A stretch of DNA of 64,000 bases from Streptomyces sp. RKAG290 (GCF_023701695.1 NZ_JAJOZC010000001.1:2728001-2792000); one strand, 5' to 3'; counted from the stretch's first letter, positions 18,304 to 34,748 are shown. Translations and numbers: made by a program. The notes: generated by a model from the letters alone, not told the origin.

Positions 18304-19974
18304 ATGCGTACGCACTATCCGCGGACACCGCACCTTCCCTGGTCACCCGGGGCCACCTCGGACGACGTACGCCTCGCCGACCTCGCCGGACTGACCGGCA
18401 CGGAGGTCGTGGTCACCGAGAAGCTGGACGGCGAGAACACCACCCTGTACGCCGACGGCCTGCACGCCCGCTCGCTCGACTCGGCGCACCACCCCTCCCG
18501 GGCGTGGGTGAAGGCGCTCCAGGGACGCGTCGGGCCCCGCATCCCGGCGGGCCGGCGGATCTGCGGCGAGAACGTGTTCGCCCGCCATTCGATCCCGTAC
18601 GAGGACCTGGCGGGCCACTTCTACGGCTTCTCCGTCTGGGACGGGGACCGCTGCCTCGGCTGGGACCCGACCGTTGACTTCCTGCGGGACCTGGGCATTC
18701 CGACGCCACCGGTGCTGTGGCGCGGCGTGTTCGACAGGCGTGCGGAGCGGACGCTGCGGGCGCTGCGGCTGGACACCGGCCGCCAGGAGGGTTACGTCGT
18801 ACGTCCCGCCGAGGACTTCCCGGCTGCCGCGTTCGGGCGGCGGGTGGCCAAGTGGGTGCGGCCCGGCCATGTCCGCACGGACACGCACTGGATGCACGCG
18901 GCCGTCGTCGAGAACGCGCTCGGGCCGTCCGCCGCCCTGTGGGCCGTGCGCTCGGGCGCCCCGGTCGACCCCGCCGCACTCGCCGCCGCCGTGGGGACCG
19001 GGCCGGGCGACGCGTCGGCCGCCCTCGCGACGGGCGACGCGCTGGACGCGCTCGGCCTGACCGGCGACGACCGGCTGACCGGCGCACTGGCAGCCCTGCT
19101 GCACCGCACCCCGCGGGCCGGGCTCGCACCCGCGCTGGCGGGGCCGCTCGGCATGCCGCTCGCCCGCCGGACCGCGGATCTCGTGGGGCTGGCCCCCCTG
19201 CTGCACCGCCCGTACCCGGACGAGGACCGGCGCGGCGGCCTGGCCCGGATGTCGCTCGCCGCCGGTCTGCCGGTGCTGCACGCGCTGGCCGGCGGGCTGG
19301 CCGACAGCCCCGGGGCCCGCGAACAGGTGGAGTGGTCGCAGCTGCACGCCCAGGAGGTGCGCGAACCGGACGGGCTGCGGGAGGGCTTCGCCGGCCTGGA
19401 GCCGGCCGCCGCCGACCGCTGCCTGGCGCAGGCCCGCGAGGCGTACGCCCTGGGCCGCGTCGGCACGGCCGAGGAAGCGGTCGCCGCGACCTGGCGGTGG
19501 CGGTCCGGTGACTACCCGCACCTGGTCCACCTGGTCGGCCCCTCGGGCAGCGGCAAGAGCACCTTCGGCCGCGGGCTGCCGGGCACCGACACCTACATCT
19601 CCCTGGACGACCTGCGCCTGGCCCGCGGCTCACGCGCCGACCAGAGCGCCAACCAGGAGGTCCTGCGCGAGGGGCTGCGCCGGCTGGAGGCCGCGCTCGT
19701 ACCCGGCGCCACCGTGGTCTGGGACGCCACCTCGCTCAACGTGCACCAGCGCTCCCTGGTCCACGCGGCCGCCCACCGCGCCAACGCGCTGGTCACCCAT
19801 GCCGTGGCCTGGGTCGGCGAGGACGAGCTGACCGCACGCAACGGCACGCGCAGCCACCCGGTGCCCCCGGAGGTGCTGACCGCCCAGCTGCGCCGGTTCG
19901 TGCCGCCCTACCCCGGCCAGGCGCACCGCACCTGGTACATCGGCACCAGCGGAACCGTGGAGGACCGGGCCTGA
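18304..19974 (+). CDS. RNA ligase fused to polynucleotide kinase (predicted RNA repair)
   Basis: The 556-aa bifunctional protein has an N-terminal nucleotidyltransferase ligase domain (about residues 1-210). Motif I is TEKLDGENTTLY with the adenylated lysine at 40, and GENVFARHSI, HFYGFSVWD, QEGYVVRP and VAKWVRPGH resemble the later ligase motifs. A mixed helical region follows (about 210-400). The C-terminal P-loop kinase domain (about 405-556) has GPSGSGKST at about 413-421, then SLDDLR and VVWDATSLN, which resembles Pnkp-type 5'-OH polynucleotide kinases. Its stop overlaps the next start (TGATG). Together they look like an end-healing and sealing pair that repairs cleaved RNA, perhaps tRNA. 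Function is inferred from motifs. Confidence 0.85.
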   Translation: MRTHYPRTPHLPWSPGATSDDVRLADLAGLTGTEVVVTEKLDGENTTLYADGLHARSLDSAHHPSRAWVKALQGRVGPRIPAGRRICGENVFARHSIPYEDLAGHFYGFSVWDGDRCLGWDPTVDFLRDLGIPTPPVLWRGVFDRRAERTLRALRLDTGRQEGYVVRPAEDFPAAAFGRRVAKWVRPGHVRTDTHWMHAAVVENALGPSAALWAVRSGAPVDPAALAAAVGTGPGDASAALATGDALDALGLTGDDRLTGALAALLHRTPRAGLAPALAGPLGMPLARRTADLVGLAPLLHRPYPDEDRRGGLARMSLAAGLPVLHALAGGLADSPGAREQVEWSQLHAQEVREPDGLREGFAGLEPAAADRCLAQAREAYALGRVGTAEEAVAATWRWRSGDYPHLVHLVGPSGSGKSTFGRGLPGTDTYISLDDLRLARGSRADQSANQEVLREGLRRLEAALVPGATVVWDATSLNVHQRSLVHAAAHRANALVTHAVAWVGEDELTARNGTRSHPVPPEVLTAQLRRFVPPYPGQAHRTWYIGTSGTVEDRA

Positions 19975-22248
19975 TGCGCACGAGCGAGGAGATCTACCAC
20001 CGGGTCCGTTGGGACGCGCGGTTCGACCCGGCGCGCTTCGTCCTGGGCGTGGCCCAGCGCGGCACCGACCCCAAGCGCGTGCCGCTGGACCGGTTCACCC
20101 CCGGCGGGGACATCCCCTGGCACCGGGTGCTGTTCTTCGAGGCGGACGGCGAGACGGTGTGGGACCGCTCCTCGGGCGTCGACCGGATCGACGCGACGGA
20201 GGCCGGCCGGGCCCGGACCCCGCGCCGGCTGCCGTCCCCGTACTTCACCTCCCGCACACCGCACGCCTTCTCCCCGGCGACAGGCACCTGGGAACCGGCC
20301 CCCACCGGGTCGCCGGGGACGTCCGCCGCGCTGACCGTGCTCACCTGGAACACCCTCTGGGACCGCTACGACAGCGACCGGATCGACACCGCCCGGCGCC
20401 GCCCCCTGCTCGTCGACGCCCTGTGTGCGGCGGACGCGGACGTCATCGCGCTCCAGGAGGTGGAACCCGCGCTCCTGGAGCTGCTGCTGCGGTCCGACCG
20501 GGTGCGCAGCCGGTACACGCTCGCCACCGACCCGGCCGGCCGGGACGTGCCGGACTGCGGTCTGCTGCTGCTCAGCAGGCTCCCCGTGCGCGAGGCGGGT
20601 CTGTACTCCCTCGGCCCGCACAAGGCGGTGACCGCGGCCGTCGTGGAGACGGCCGGGGGCCCTGTCACGGTGGCCGTGACCCATCTCAGCAGCGACCACT
20701 CCCCCGCATGCGCCGCCCGTCGGGACGCCGAACTCACGTCCCTGGCAACGGTGTTGGCCGGCGTCGAGGGCGAGCTGCTGCTCGTCGGCGATTTCAACGA
20801 CGGCAGCGACCGGCCGCAGGAACGGCTGGCGATGACGGACGCGTGGCACGAGGTGCACGGCCCCGCCGACCGGACGCCGACCTTCGACCCGTCCGCCAAC
20901 CCGCTGGCCGCCGTCTCCTCCCTGGCGGGCCGCGTCTCCCGGCTGGACCGGGTGCTGCTGCGCACGGACCGGCTGCGGGCCCGGACAGCGGCCCTGACCG
21001 GCGATGTGCCCGCGCCGGACGGTCTGTACATCTCCGACCACTACGGCGTACGGGTCGAGCTCGCCGCAGCCCCGGCCACCGCGTACGTCGACCTGGCCGC
21101 CGCCGGGCGCCTCGCGGACCAGGTCGCCGCAGCCCTCCCCGGCGCCCGGGTCCATGTCGTCGGCTCCCGGCGGACGGGGTGTGCGCTGCCCGATGCGGAC
21201 CTGGACCTGGTGGCGGCGGTGCCCGGCCCGCCCGACCCGGCCCTGCTGCGGCAACGGCTGGCCGCCGCGCTGCCGGAGGTGCGGGAGTTCCGCGAGGTCA
21301 CCGGCGCCCGGGTGCCGGGCCTGCGGTGGAGCGTGGACGGCCTCCGGGTGGACCTGGTCACCGTGGCGACCGGGGCGCTCCCCCCCCGCCGACGCGGTCT
21401 CCCGCCGCACCGCGCTGGGCGAGGCGGCGGCCGTCGCACTGAGCGCGGTGAGCGACGCCGACGCGGTGCTCACGGCGGCGGAGCCGCACCGGGACGCCTT
21501 CACGGCGCTCGCCCGGGACGTCAAGGCGTGGGCGCGGGCGCGGGGCATCGACTCCGCCCCGTGCGGCGGGCTGCCGGGACTGGCCTGGACCGTCCTCGCG
21601 GCCCGCACCGCGCACGAGGCGGGCCACCTGCCCCCGCTCGCACTGCTCCGGCACTTCTTCGCGACCTGGGCGGCGTGGGACTGGCGCGAGCCCGTGGGCC
21701 CGGTCCGGGCGGCCGCTCCCGATTCGGGCGGCTACGGCAAATCCGGAGATCACACGGCCGCCACCCGCCCCCTCACCGTGCTGACCCCGACCGCCCCGGT
21801 GCGTTCCTGCACCTCGCAGGTCACGCCCGCGGGCCGCGATCTCGTCAGCGCCGAGCTCTTCCGCGCCTGGGAGATCCTGGAGTCGGCGGGGGACGACACC
21901 GCGGTGCGCACCCAGCTGTGCGCACCGCCTGTGCTGCGCGAACGCCATGCGGCCTGGGCCCTTGCCGCCGTCGGCCCCGGCCCGGACGAGGGCCGGCTGC
22001 GCGGCCGCCTCCTGGCCCTGCTCGCCACCCTCACCGAGGCGGGCGCACCCGACGCCCACATCTGGCCGGGCCCGGTCACGGTCGGCGGCCGCACGGGTTA
22101 CGCGATCGGCCTGGGTGCGACGCCGCCGGACGGGCCGCGGCTGGCGGAGATCGGGGCGGAGATCCTGCGGGGCATCCGGGACGCCTCACTCACCCCGGTG
22201 GGCCTGCCCGCGCTCCGGTCGGGCGGGGATTTGGCGTTCGCGGGCTGA
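19974..22248 (+). CDS. MJ1316/DUF504-EEP nuclease-nucleotidyltransferase RNA-repair protein (frameshifted as given)
   Basis: The domains in order are as follows. First is an MJ1316-like (DUF504) RNA-end-recognition domain (about residues 3-75; EEIYHRVRWDARFD, VPLDRF, IPWHRVLFFE). Second is an endonuclease/exonuclease/phosphatase domain (about 120-365) with TWNTLWDRY, ALQEVE, THLSSDHS, VGDFND and ISDHYGV. Third is a polymerase-beta-type nucleotidyltransferase with GSRRTGCALPDADLDLV (GS...DxD) and a poly(A)-polymerase/OAS-like C-terminal region. The frame breaks at a run of eight C at 21380-21387. Removing one C joins GALPP to ADAVSRRTALGEAAAV and restores an intact protein of about 757 aa. It is coupled to the ligase-kinase gene. 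The indel could be a sequencing error or real slippage. Confidence 0.82.
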
Positions 22249-22295
22249 GGGGGCGGCTTCGATCGCCGGGGACGGGGCGGAAGCGTGAGTGCTGG

Positions 22296-22505
22296 CTATT
22301 CAGCAGTGGCGTGGGCCACGAAGTCCGTCCACGTGTCCTCGCCGAAGGCGAGCTGCGGCCCTGGCGCGTTCTTGGAGTCGCGCACGCGCACCGTGCCGGA
22401 GACAGTCGCAACCTCGACGCAGTCGCCTTCGTTGCCGTTGCTGCTGTAGCTGCTCTTGAACCAGGCCGGCTCAGAAACGTCCTGCGCGGAAGTCCTGCGG
22501 ATCAT
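22296..22505 (-). CDS. DUF397 domain protein
   Basis: The 69-aa protein has the DUF397 pattern WFKSSYSSNGNEGDCVEVA, then VRVRDSKNAPGPQLAFGEDTWTDFV. Such proteins are paired with XRE regulators of the WhiJ/AbaA-cluster type in Streptomyces and may counteract them. The ATG overlaps the regulator's stop by four bases, confirming an operon. It is convergent with the RNA-repair operon. Confidence 0.92.
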   Translation of the reverse strand: MIRRTSAQDVSEPAWFKSSYSSNGNEGDCVEVATVSGTVRVRDSKNAPGPQLAFGEDTWTDFVAHATAE

Positions 22506-23380
22506 GTCTCTCCCAGCACTTGGTCGATGAGGGCCAGAGTCTCCCGAGGCGTGAGAGCCTCGGCCCGGATGATGCCGTACCGCAGTTCAAGGATACGGAG
22601 TTGCTTCGCATCGGTCACCCGGCGCCCGTTGAACGCCCCGTGCGAACGCCCCACTGCCGTGCCGTCCTTGAACTTGAGTACGTTGATGTCGCCGTCCATC
22701 CCCGGATGCGCCTCGCGGTGCGTGGGCATCACCTGGAGCGTCACGTTTCGCAACTGACCGACCTCCAGGAGCCTTTCGAGCTGTCGCCGCCACTCCGGTG
22801 TGCCACCGATCGGCCGCCTGAGTGCCGACTCCTCCTGCACGAAACTGAGAGCGGGTGCGGGCGTCCGTCCGAAGATCGACTGCCTGGCCATGCGCGCGGC
22901 CACCATCCGTCCCACTTCATCCTGCGAGTACGGCGGCTGGCGAGCCTCGAACAGCGCCCGCGCGTGGCCCGGAGTCTGCAACAGACCGTGCAGGCCGTGC
23001 GCCACATAGGCCGCAAGCTCGACCGCCCTCGCCTCCACCCCTGCCAGGTCCCGGACCTTCTTCGGGTACCGCACCTCCGCGACATCCCGCTTCATCGCGG
23101 CCAGCTTGCCGCCCGCGCCGAGCACCTCGTCCGCCCTGTCCAGGAACTCGGGCCGAGGGATACGCCGCCCGCCCTCGACCTTGTAGACCAGGTCCTCCCC
23201 GTAACCGATCGCGGCCCCGAACTCGCCGGCCCGCATCCCGGCCGCCTCCCGCCACGCCTTGATCTGGCGGCCCACCGCAGCCACCACCGCAACCCCCGAC
23301 TCGTCATCAGGATCGACATCCCAGCCGGGCTCGTCCGCCCCGCCGTCACCCTGCTCCGTACCGACCCCGTCCACACTCAT
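22502..23380 (-). CDS. XRE-family regulator with DUF5753 (WhiJ-like)
   Basis: At 292 aa, it has an N-terminal helix-turn-helix at about residues 33-90 (VGRQIKAWREAAGMRAGEFGAAIGYGEDLVYKVEGGRRIPRPE). The DUF5753 sensor or effector domain follows to the end (HGLLQTPGHARALFEARQPPYSQDEV, VQEESALRRPIGG, QVMPTHREAHPGMDGD). Proteins of this type regulate development or behave like partners of small DUF397 proteins. It is cotranscribed with the downstream DUF397 gene. Confidence 0.9.
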   Translation of the reverse strand: MSVDGVGTEQGDGGADEPGWDVDPDDESGVAVVAAVGRQIKAWREAAGMRAGEFGAAIGYGEDLVYKVEGGRRIPRPEFLDRADEVLGAGGKLAAMKRDVAEVRYPKKVRDLAGVEARAVELAAYVAHGLHGLLQTPGHARALFEARQPPYSQDEVGRMVAARMARQSIFGRTPAPALSFVQEESALRRPIGGTPEWRRQLERLLEVGQLRNVTLQVMPTHREAHPGMDGDINVLKFKDGTAVGRSHGAFNGRRVTDAKQLRILELRYGIIRAEALTPRETLALIDQVLGET

Positions 23381-23503
23381 CCGTGCCCCACTTCCGACGT
23401 GCGTGCCCGTACTTCCTCAACCGCCCCCGTTCCCCGCACGTCACTCCGGACAGCCAGGACAGCACTGGACAAGCCCGGGACAAGTGACCGCGCGCGACGG
23501 CTC

Positions 23504-23550
23504 GGTCACCGGGTCGCGGGCGCCCGCGGCCCTCTCGGCCACGACCCGGT
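23504..23550. other. inverted repeat in the 417-bp gap upstream of the XRE gene
   Basis: TCACCGGGTCG (23504-23514) and CGACCCGGTGA (23540-23550) are perfect 11-bp arms. They lie between the divergent XRE gene and the HTH gene and could be a regulator site or a stem-loop. The remainder of 23,381-23,797 shows only a possible -10 (TATGCT at about 23703) for the rightward gene. Confidence 0.4.
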
Positions 23551-23797
23551 GAGCCGCGACGCGGCGGCCCACGACGTCTGAAGGCCTTTAAAGAACCTGG
23601 GGAAATTACCTAACCCGACCCCACCCGACCCGTCCTGACCTGCGTCACTCGCGCGGGTGAATTACGACAACTGGGCTGGATTTGAGGCGGGTTGGCTGGC
23701 ATATGCTCGCCGCGACAACCACAGACAGGAGACGGCCCCCGGCGAGACGGCAAATCTCCACCGGGGGCCTGACCACGAGGAAGAGAACAGCTTCCTG

Positions 23798-24793
23798 ATG
23801 GATACCCCGCAGATTACCGCGCCCCCGTGCGCCCAGCCCGGCTCCCCCGGCTCCCCGCCTGACGCCACACCGACATCCGGTGTCATCCACGTCAACGCCC
23901 GCCACACCTCCGGCTTCACGGTCATCGGCAACCACCTCGCCCAGCACCGCGACCTCTCCCTCGTCGCGATCGGGCTGGCCGCGCACATCCAGTCGCTGCC
24001 CACCGGGGCGAAGGTCGGCATCAAGACCCTCACCGCCCGCTTCCCAGAGAGCGAAGCCCGCATCGCGGCCGCACTGCGCGAACTGGAGGCCACGGGCTAC
24101 CTGCACCGCAGTCGCGTACGCCTCCCGGACGGCCGGGTCGTCACCCGCACGGTCTCGTACAACCAGCCCGGCACCGACGCATCGACGACCACCACGGCAA
24201 AGCCCCGGCCCCAGCACCGCCGCAGTAGGCCGACAACCGCGCCACCCGCCAAACCGGCGCCGACGCCGACGCGCGCTCCAACCGCTCAGGCCCTCGCGCC
24301 CGAGCCCACCCCGGCACCGGAACCCACGGCACCTGAACCCTCACCCGTACCGACGCCCACGGCCCCCAGAGCAACACCCCCGCCACTCCCCCAGCCATAC
24401 GCACCCACCCCGCCCCTCCACCGCACGGCCGCCGCTCTCCTCGCCGACCTCCGCCGCCATGCGCCCCAACTCACCCTCTCCGAGGGAGACATCAGCACCC
24501 TCACCCCCGGCGTCGCCGCCTGGTTGGAACGGGACGCGCACCCCGACACCATCCGCCACGCCCTCACCGCCGACCTCCCCGTCCCGCTGAAACACCCGGC
24601 GAGACTGCTCCGGCACCGGATCACGACCCGCCTGCCCCCACCACTGCCCGGCACCGAAGCCCTGGCACCACCACCGCGCCGCAAGATCGTCGTCATCCCG
24701 CTCCAGAACTGCGACACCTGCGAACGCGCCTTCCGCGCCACCGCCCCCGGACACTGCCGCGACTGCCGAACCGATCTTCTGGAGGCCGCCTAG
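23798..24793 (+). CDS. winged-helix DNA-binding protein with C-terminal zinc ribbon
   Basis: A protein of about 331 aa. Residues ~20-130 look like a winged helix (HTSGFTVIGNHLAQHRDLSLVAIGLAAHIQSL, IKTLTARFPESEARIAAALRELEATGYL). A long Pro/Thr/Ala-rich linker follows (about 135-210), then a helical region. The end has CDTCERAFRATAPGHCRDC, a likely zinc ribbon. The frame is open from GTG 23657, but ATG 23798 (MDTPQITAPPC) is preferred because translation upstream of it has no support. Such proteins are common near DUF397/XRE genes in Streptomyces; function is unknown and a replication- or plasmid-initiator-like role is only a guess. Confidence 0.75.
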   Translation: MDTPQITAPPCAQPGSPGSPPDATPTSGVIHVNARHTSGFTVIGNHLAQHRDLSLVAIGLAAHIQSLPTGAKVGIKTLTARFPESEARIAAALRELEATGYLHRSRVRLPDGRVVTRTVSYNQPGTDASTTTTAKPRPQHRRSRPTTAPPAKPAPTPTRAPTAQALAPEPTPAPEPTAPEPSPVPTPTAPRATPPPLPQPYAPTPPLHRTAAALLADLRRHAPQLTLSEGDISTLTPGVAAWLERDAHPDTIRHALTADLPVPLKHPARLLRHRITTRLPPPLPGTEALAPPPRRKIVVIPLQNCDTCERAFRATAPGHCRDCRTDLLEAA

Positions 24794-24842
24794 CATGAAC
24801 GTGACGACCCTTGCCTCCGGGCACAGACGAGGAGCGCGCGCG

Positions 24843-25430
24843 ATGGCCTTCGCCCCAGACGACACAGGGCGGAACTCGGCCCGTTACCGGGCCATGCGCG
24901 AGATCGTGGCGCAGATGCAGGACAGCGTTCCCGGCAAGCTTGAGATCACCGGGGAAGGGATCGTGCACGACATGACGGCCCCGGGGCGTCCCCACGAGCT
25001 GACCACGGCCCGGGTGAGCCGTCGCCTGGAGAAACTGATGCCGGACGAGATCGTGGCGCACACGGGAACCCCGGACGTCGAGGAGGAACCGGCGGGCATC
25101 CTGCGCCACCCGGACGTCATGGTGATCGCCGAGGCCGACATGGAGGGGCAGGGGTCCTTCGATCCCCGCACACTCATCGCCGCCGTCGAGGTCGTGTCCC
25201 AGTCCAACCCGGACAACGACTGGGTGAGCAAGGTGCGTGATTACCCGCTCCTCGGCATCCCCGTCTACGCCATCTTCGACCCACGCTCGGGCACGGGCGC
25301 CGTCCTGTCCGACATCCACCCGACGCCGCAGGGTCCCCGCTACGCCACCCGCAAGGACTTCGTGTACGGCGAGGACGTCACCATCGCCGAGTGGACGATC
25401 CCCACAACCGACCTGCCCCGCTACGCGTAG
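24843..25430 (+). CDS. Uma2-family endonuclease (PD-(D/E)XK fold)
   Basis: At 195 aa from ATG 24843, with GAGGAG in front, it belongs to the DUF820/Uma2 group. Putative catalytic residues are the Asp of HPDVMVIAEAD, the Glu of AAVEVVSQSNP and the Lys of KVRDYPLLGIPVYAIFDPR. An alternative ATG at 24795, right after the stop of the upstream gene, also has GGAGG before it. The biological role of Uma2 proteins is unclear; they are very numerous in Streptomyces. Confidence 0.85.
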   Translation: MAFAPDDTGRNSARYRAMREIVAQMQDSVPGKLEITGEGIVHDMTAPGRPHELTTARVSRRLEKLMPDEIVAHTGTPDVEEEPAGILRHPDVMVIAEADMEGQGSFDPRTLIAAVEVVSQSNPDNDWVSKVRDYPLLGIPVYAIFDPRSGTGAVLSDIHPTPQGPRYATRKDFVYGEDVTIAEWTIPTTDLPRYA

Positions 25431-25473
25431 CGCGGGCACCGGGCCCGAATCCCGGTTCTGGCAGACTCCCGTC

Positions 25474-25943
25474 ATGCCTGTACGTACCACTCAAGCGTGG
25501 TCCCTGCGCCCCGCCACCCCCGCGGACCTTGAGGCCACGGCCGAGCTCCGGGCCGTCGTGATGCGCCCGGACCTGGTCCGCCTCGGCCGCTACGACGAGC
25601 ACCGGGTGCGGCAGCGGCTGCGCGACTCCTACCTGCCCGAGCACACCTCGGTGATCGTCGTCGACGGCCGCTTCGGCGGCAGTGTCACGCTGCGGCCCTT
25701 CGAAAACGGCTGGTGCCTGGAGAGCTTCTTCGTCGACGAGGAACTCCAGGGCGGGGCATCGGCTCGGCCGTACTGGGCGCCCTGCTGGCCCGTACCGACG
25801 GCGAAGGCGTACCCGTCCGCCTCAACGTGCTCCAGGGCAGCTCGGCCCGGCGGCTGTACGAGCGGCACGGGTTCACCCTGGAGCGCGAGGACGCGGTCGA
25901 CGTGTTCATGGTGCGCCGGCCGCCCCTAAGGGCTGTCCCGTAG
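25474..25943 (+). CDS. GNAT-family N-acetyltransferase (frameshifted as given)
   Basis: It begins MPVRTTQAWSLRPATPADLEATAELRAVV, a typical GNAT opening. The frame breaks after ESFFVDEELQG. In the next frame the acetyl-CoA loop and C-terminus follow (RGIGSAVLGALL, then LNVLQGSSARRLYERHGFTLERED). Adding one base near 25750-25757 gives an intact protein of about 156 aa containing QGRGIGS, the expected Q/RxxGxG/A motif. The substrate is unknown. Confidence 0.8.
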
Positions 25944-25961
25944 CCACCACCTGAAACGAGA

Positions 25962-26006
25962 AGAAGGGCCCCCTCCCACCGCTTGCGCGATGGGAGGGGC
26001 CCTTCT
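25962..26006 (-). terminator. terminator after tuf
   Basis: A long inverted repeat (AGAAGGGCCCCCTCCCA / TGGGAGGGGCCCTTCT, with one bulged base and a 12-base loop) lies 42 bases after the tuf stop. It is also downstream of the convergent GNAT gene and may serve both strands. Confidence 0.8.
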
Positions 26007-26047
26007 CGGTGCTCTGTGCGGAGCTACCAGGTCAGACGATCAAGTAA

Positions 26048-27241
<1,194 letters not shown>

Positions 27242-27319
27242 TGGGTCCTCCTGCGGAGTGGTTCTGTACGCCTTGCTTCATCGGCGCCAGGTGATCTTTG
27301 CTGGGATGCCGGGGCCCGG

Positions 27320-27359
27320 GGGCATTCGGCGCATTGCTTGCGCGCTGCGTCAAATGCCC
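27320..27359 (-). other. long stem-loop in the fusA-tuf gap
   Basis: GGGCATTCGGCGCA (27320-27333) pairs with TGCGTCAAATGCCC (27346-27359), with two mismatches that are partly wobble pairs. An outer GCCCGG / CCGGGC pairing extends the stem. It lies in the untranslated space before tuf and could be an attenuator, a processing site or part of a tuf promoter region. Confidence 0.55.
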
Positions 27360-27402
27360 CACCGGGCTCCGGTGACAAGCCTAAAGCGTGAGCTCGGGAG
27401 AG

Positions 27403-29531
<2,129 letters not shown>

Positions 29532-29569
29532 AAGGCTCAATCTTCTCTCGGTCTCGATGGGGTGAGCGA

Positions 29570-30040
29570 CTACCAGCGGTAGTGCGCGAAGGCCTTGTTC
29601 GACTCGGCCATCTTGTGGGTGTCCTCGCGCTTCTTGACAGCAGCGCCAAGACCGTTGGAGGCGTCGAGCAGCTCGTTCATGAGCCGCTCGGTCATCGTCT
29701 TCTCACGACGGGCACGGGAGTAACCGACGACCCAGCGCAGCGCGAGGGTGGCGGCACGACCGGGCTTGACCTCGATCGGCACCTGGTAGGTGGCGCCACC
29801 GACACGGCGGGACTTGACCTCGAGCGAGGGCTTGACGTTCTCAAGCGCGCGCTTCAGCGTGATGACCGGGTCAGCGCCGGTCTTCTCGCGGAGGCCTTCC
29901 ATGGCGCCGTACACGATCCGCTCGGCGGTGGAACGCTTGCCGTTGAGCAGGATCTTGTTGATCAGCGAGGTGACAAGAGGAGAACCATAGACCGGGTCAA
30001 TGATGACCGGGCGCTTCGGGGCGGGGCCCTTACGAGGCAT
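29570..30040 (-). CDS. rpsG: 30S ribosomal protein S7
   Basis: S7 nucleates 3'-domain assembly of 16S rRNA and in E. coli represses the str operon. The 156-aa product begins [23 protein letters not shown]. It contains [20 protein letters not shown] and the beta-hairpin signature [21 protein letters not shown]. It lies two bases after rpsL. Confidence 0.98.
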   Translation of the reverse strand: MPRKGPAPKRPVIIDPVYGSPLVTSLINKILLNGKRSTAERIVYGAMEGLREKTGADPVITLKRALENVKPSLEVKSRRVGGATYQVPIEVKPGRAATLALRWVVGYSRARREKTMTERLMNELLDASNGLGAAVKKREDTHKMAESNKAFAHYRW

Positions 30041-30042
30041 TC

Positions 30043-30414
30043 TTACTTCTCCTTCTTGGCGCCGTAGCGGCTGCGGGCCTGCTTGCGGTTCTTGACACCC
30101 TGGGTGTCAAGGGAGCCGCGGATGATCTTGTAACGAACACCCGGCAGGTCCTTCACACGGCCACCACGCACGAGCACGATGGAGTGCTCCTGCAGGTTGT
30201 GTCCCTCACCCGGGATGTAGGCCGTGACCTCGATGCCGGAAGTCAGGCGCACACGTGCGACCTTCCGGAGCGCGGAGTTCGGCTTCTTCGGGGTGGTCGT
30301 GAACACACGCGTGCAGACGCCGCGGCGCTGGGGAGAACCCTCGAGCGCGGGCGTCTTGTTCTTCTCGACCTTGTCCTGCCGGCCCTTCCGGACCAGCTGC
30401 TGAATCGTAGGCAC
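30043..30414 (-). CDS. rpsL: 30S ribosomal protein S12
   Basis: S12 is part of the decoding centre. The 123-aa product contains [17 protein letters not shown] and [17 protein letters not shown]. The lysines at positions 43 and 88, where streptomycin-resistance mutations occur, are both wild type. It is the first gene of the str operon rpsL-rpsG-fusA-tuf, with a strong promoter and a structured leader upstream. Confidence 0.98.
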   Translation of the reverse strand: MPTIQQLVRKGRQDKVEKNKTPALEGSPQRRGVCTRVFTTTPKKPNSALRKVARVRLTSGIEVTAYIPGEGHNLQEHSIVLVRGGRVKDLPGVRYKIIRGSLDTQGVKNRKQARSRYGAKKEK

Positions 30415-30463
30415 TACTTCTCCGGTTTCTGTGTGCCGTCGGTGAAACTAACCTGGAACATCG

Positions 30464-30488
30464 CCGACCCACGCGGTCGGGTGTGTCG
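30464..30488 (-). promoter_or_regulatory. leader hairpin element upstream of rpsL
   Basis: Minus-strand CGACACACCCGACCGCGTG followed by GGTCGG, 50 bases before the rpsL start. CCGACC-GCGTG-GGTCGG forms a perfect 6-bp stem. It differs from the rpsJ leader copy (17857-17881) at one position of 25. Confidence 0.6.
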
Positions 30489-30607
30489 AATGCTGCGGGC
30501 CACTGCCCTGAAGCGGTGGAAGCGCAGATCACGGTGGCCAAAGACGGACTCGCCGTGCGGTTGAGGACACGCACACGAGCCCAGGCACACCCCAGGCACA
30601 AGGTCTG

Positions 30608-30636
30608 AGCGTACCTACCTCATCGACTCCGGTCAA
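30608..30636 (-). promoter_or_regulatory. promoter of the str operon (rpsL)
   Basis: Minus-strand TTGACC (30636-30631), a 17-base spacer and TACGCT (30613-30608). This is a close match to the Streptomyces vegetative consensus, predicting transcription from about 30601 and a leader of about 190 bases. Confidence 0.65.
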
Positions 30637-30788
30637 AACAAATGCTGTCCGCCGCGACACGCCGGGCCCGGCGCCCGGCTTGTCCTGACCCGTACGGGAT
30701 GCCTCGGAGCCCCGTACAGGGCTCTCAGCGCCCTCAGGCGGTGCTTCACCACCGTACGCCTCACCCGGCCGGAGTGACGCATCGCACG

Positions 30789-30830
30789 CCGGAGGGCGGC
30801 CACCCCATGTACGGGATGACCGCCCTCCGG
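30789..30830 (-). terminator. terminator after rpoC
   Basis: A perfect 11-bp stem (CCGGAGGGCGG / CCGCCCTCCGG) starts about 19 bases after the rpoC stop. With the str promoter and leader it accounts for most of the 434-bp rpoC-rpsL gap, where I see no gene. Confidence 0.8.
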
Positions 30831-30848
30831 TCGTATCAAGCGACTCGC

Positions 30849-34748
<3,900 letters not shown>

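Noticed and set aside
19908..21608. A 566-codon minus-strand frame opposite the RNA-repair gene
   Set aside because: Low-complexity Gly/Arg/Val-rich translation with no motif; the plus strand has clear EEP and NTase motifs.
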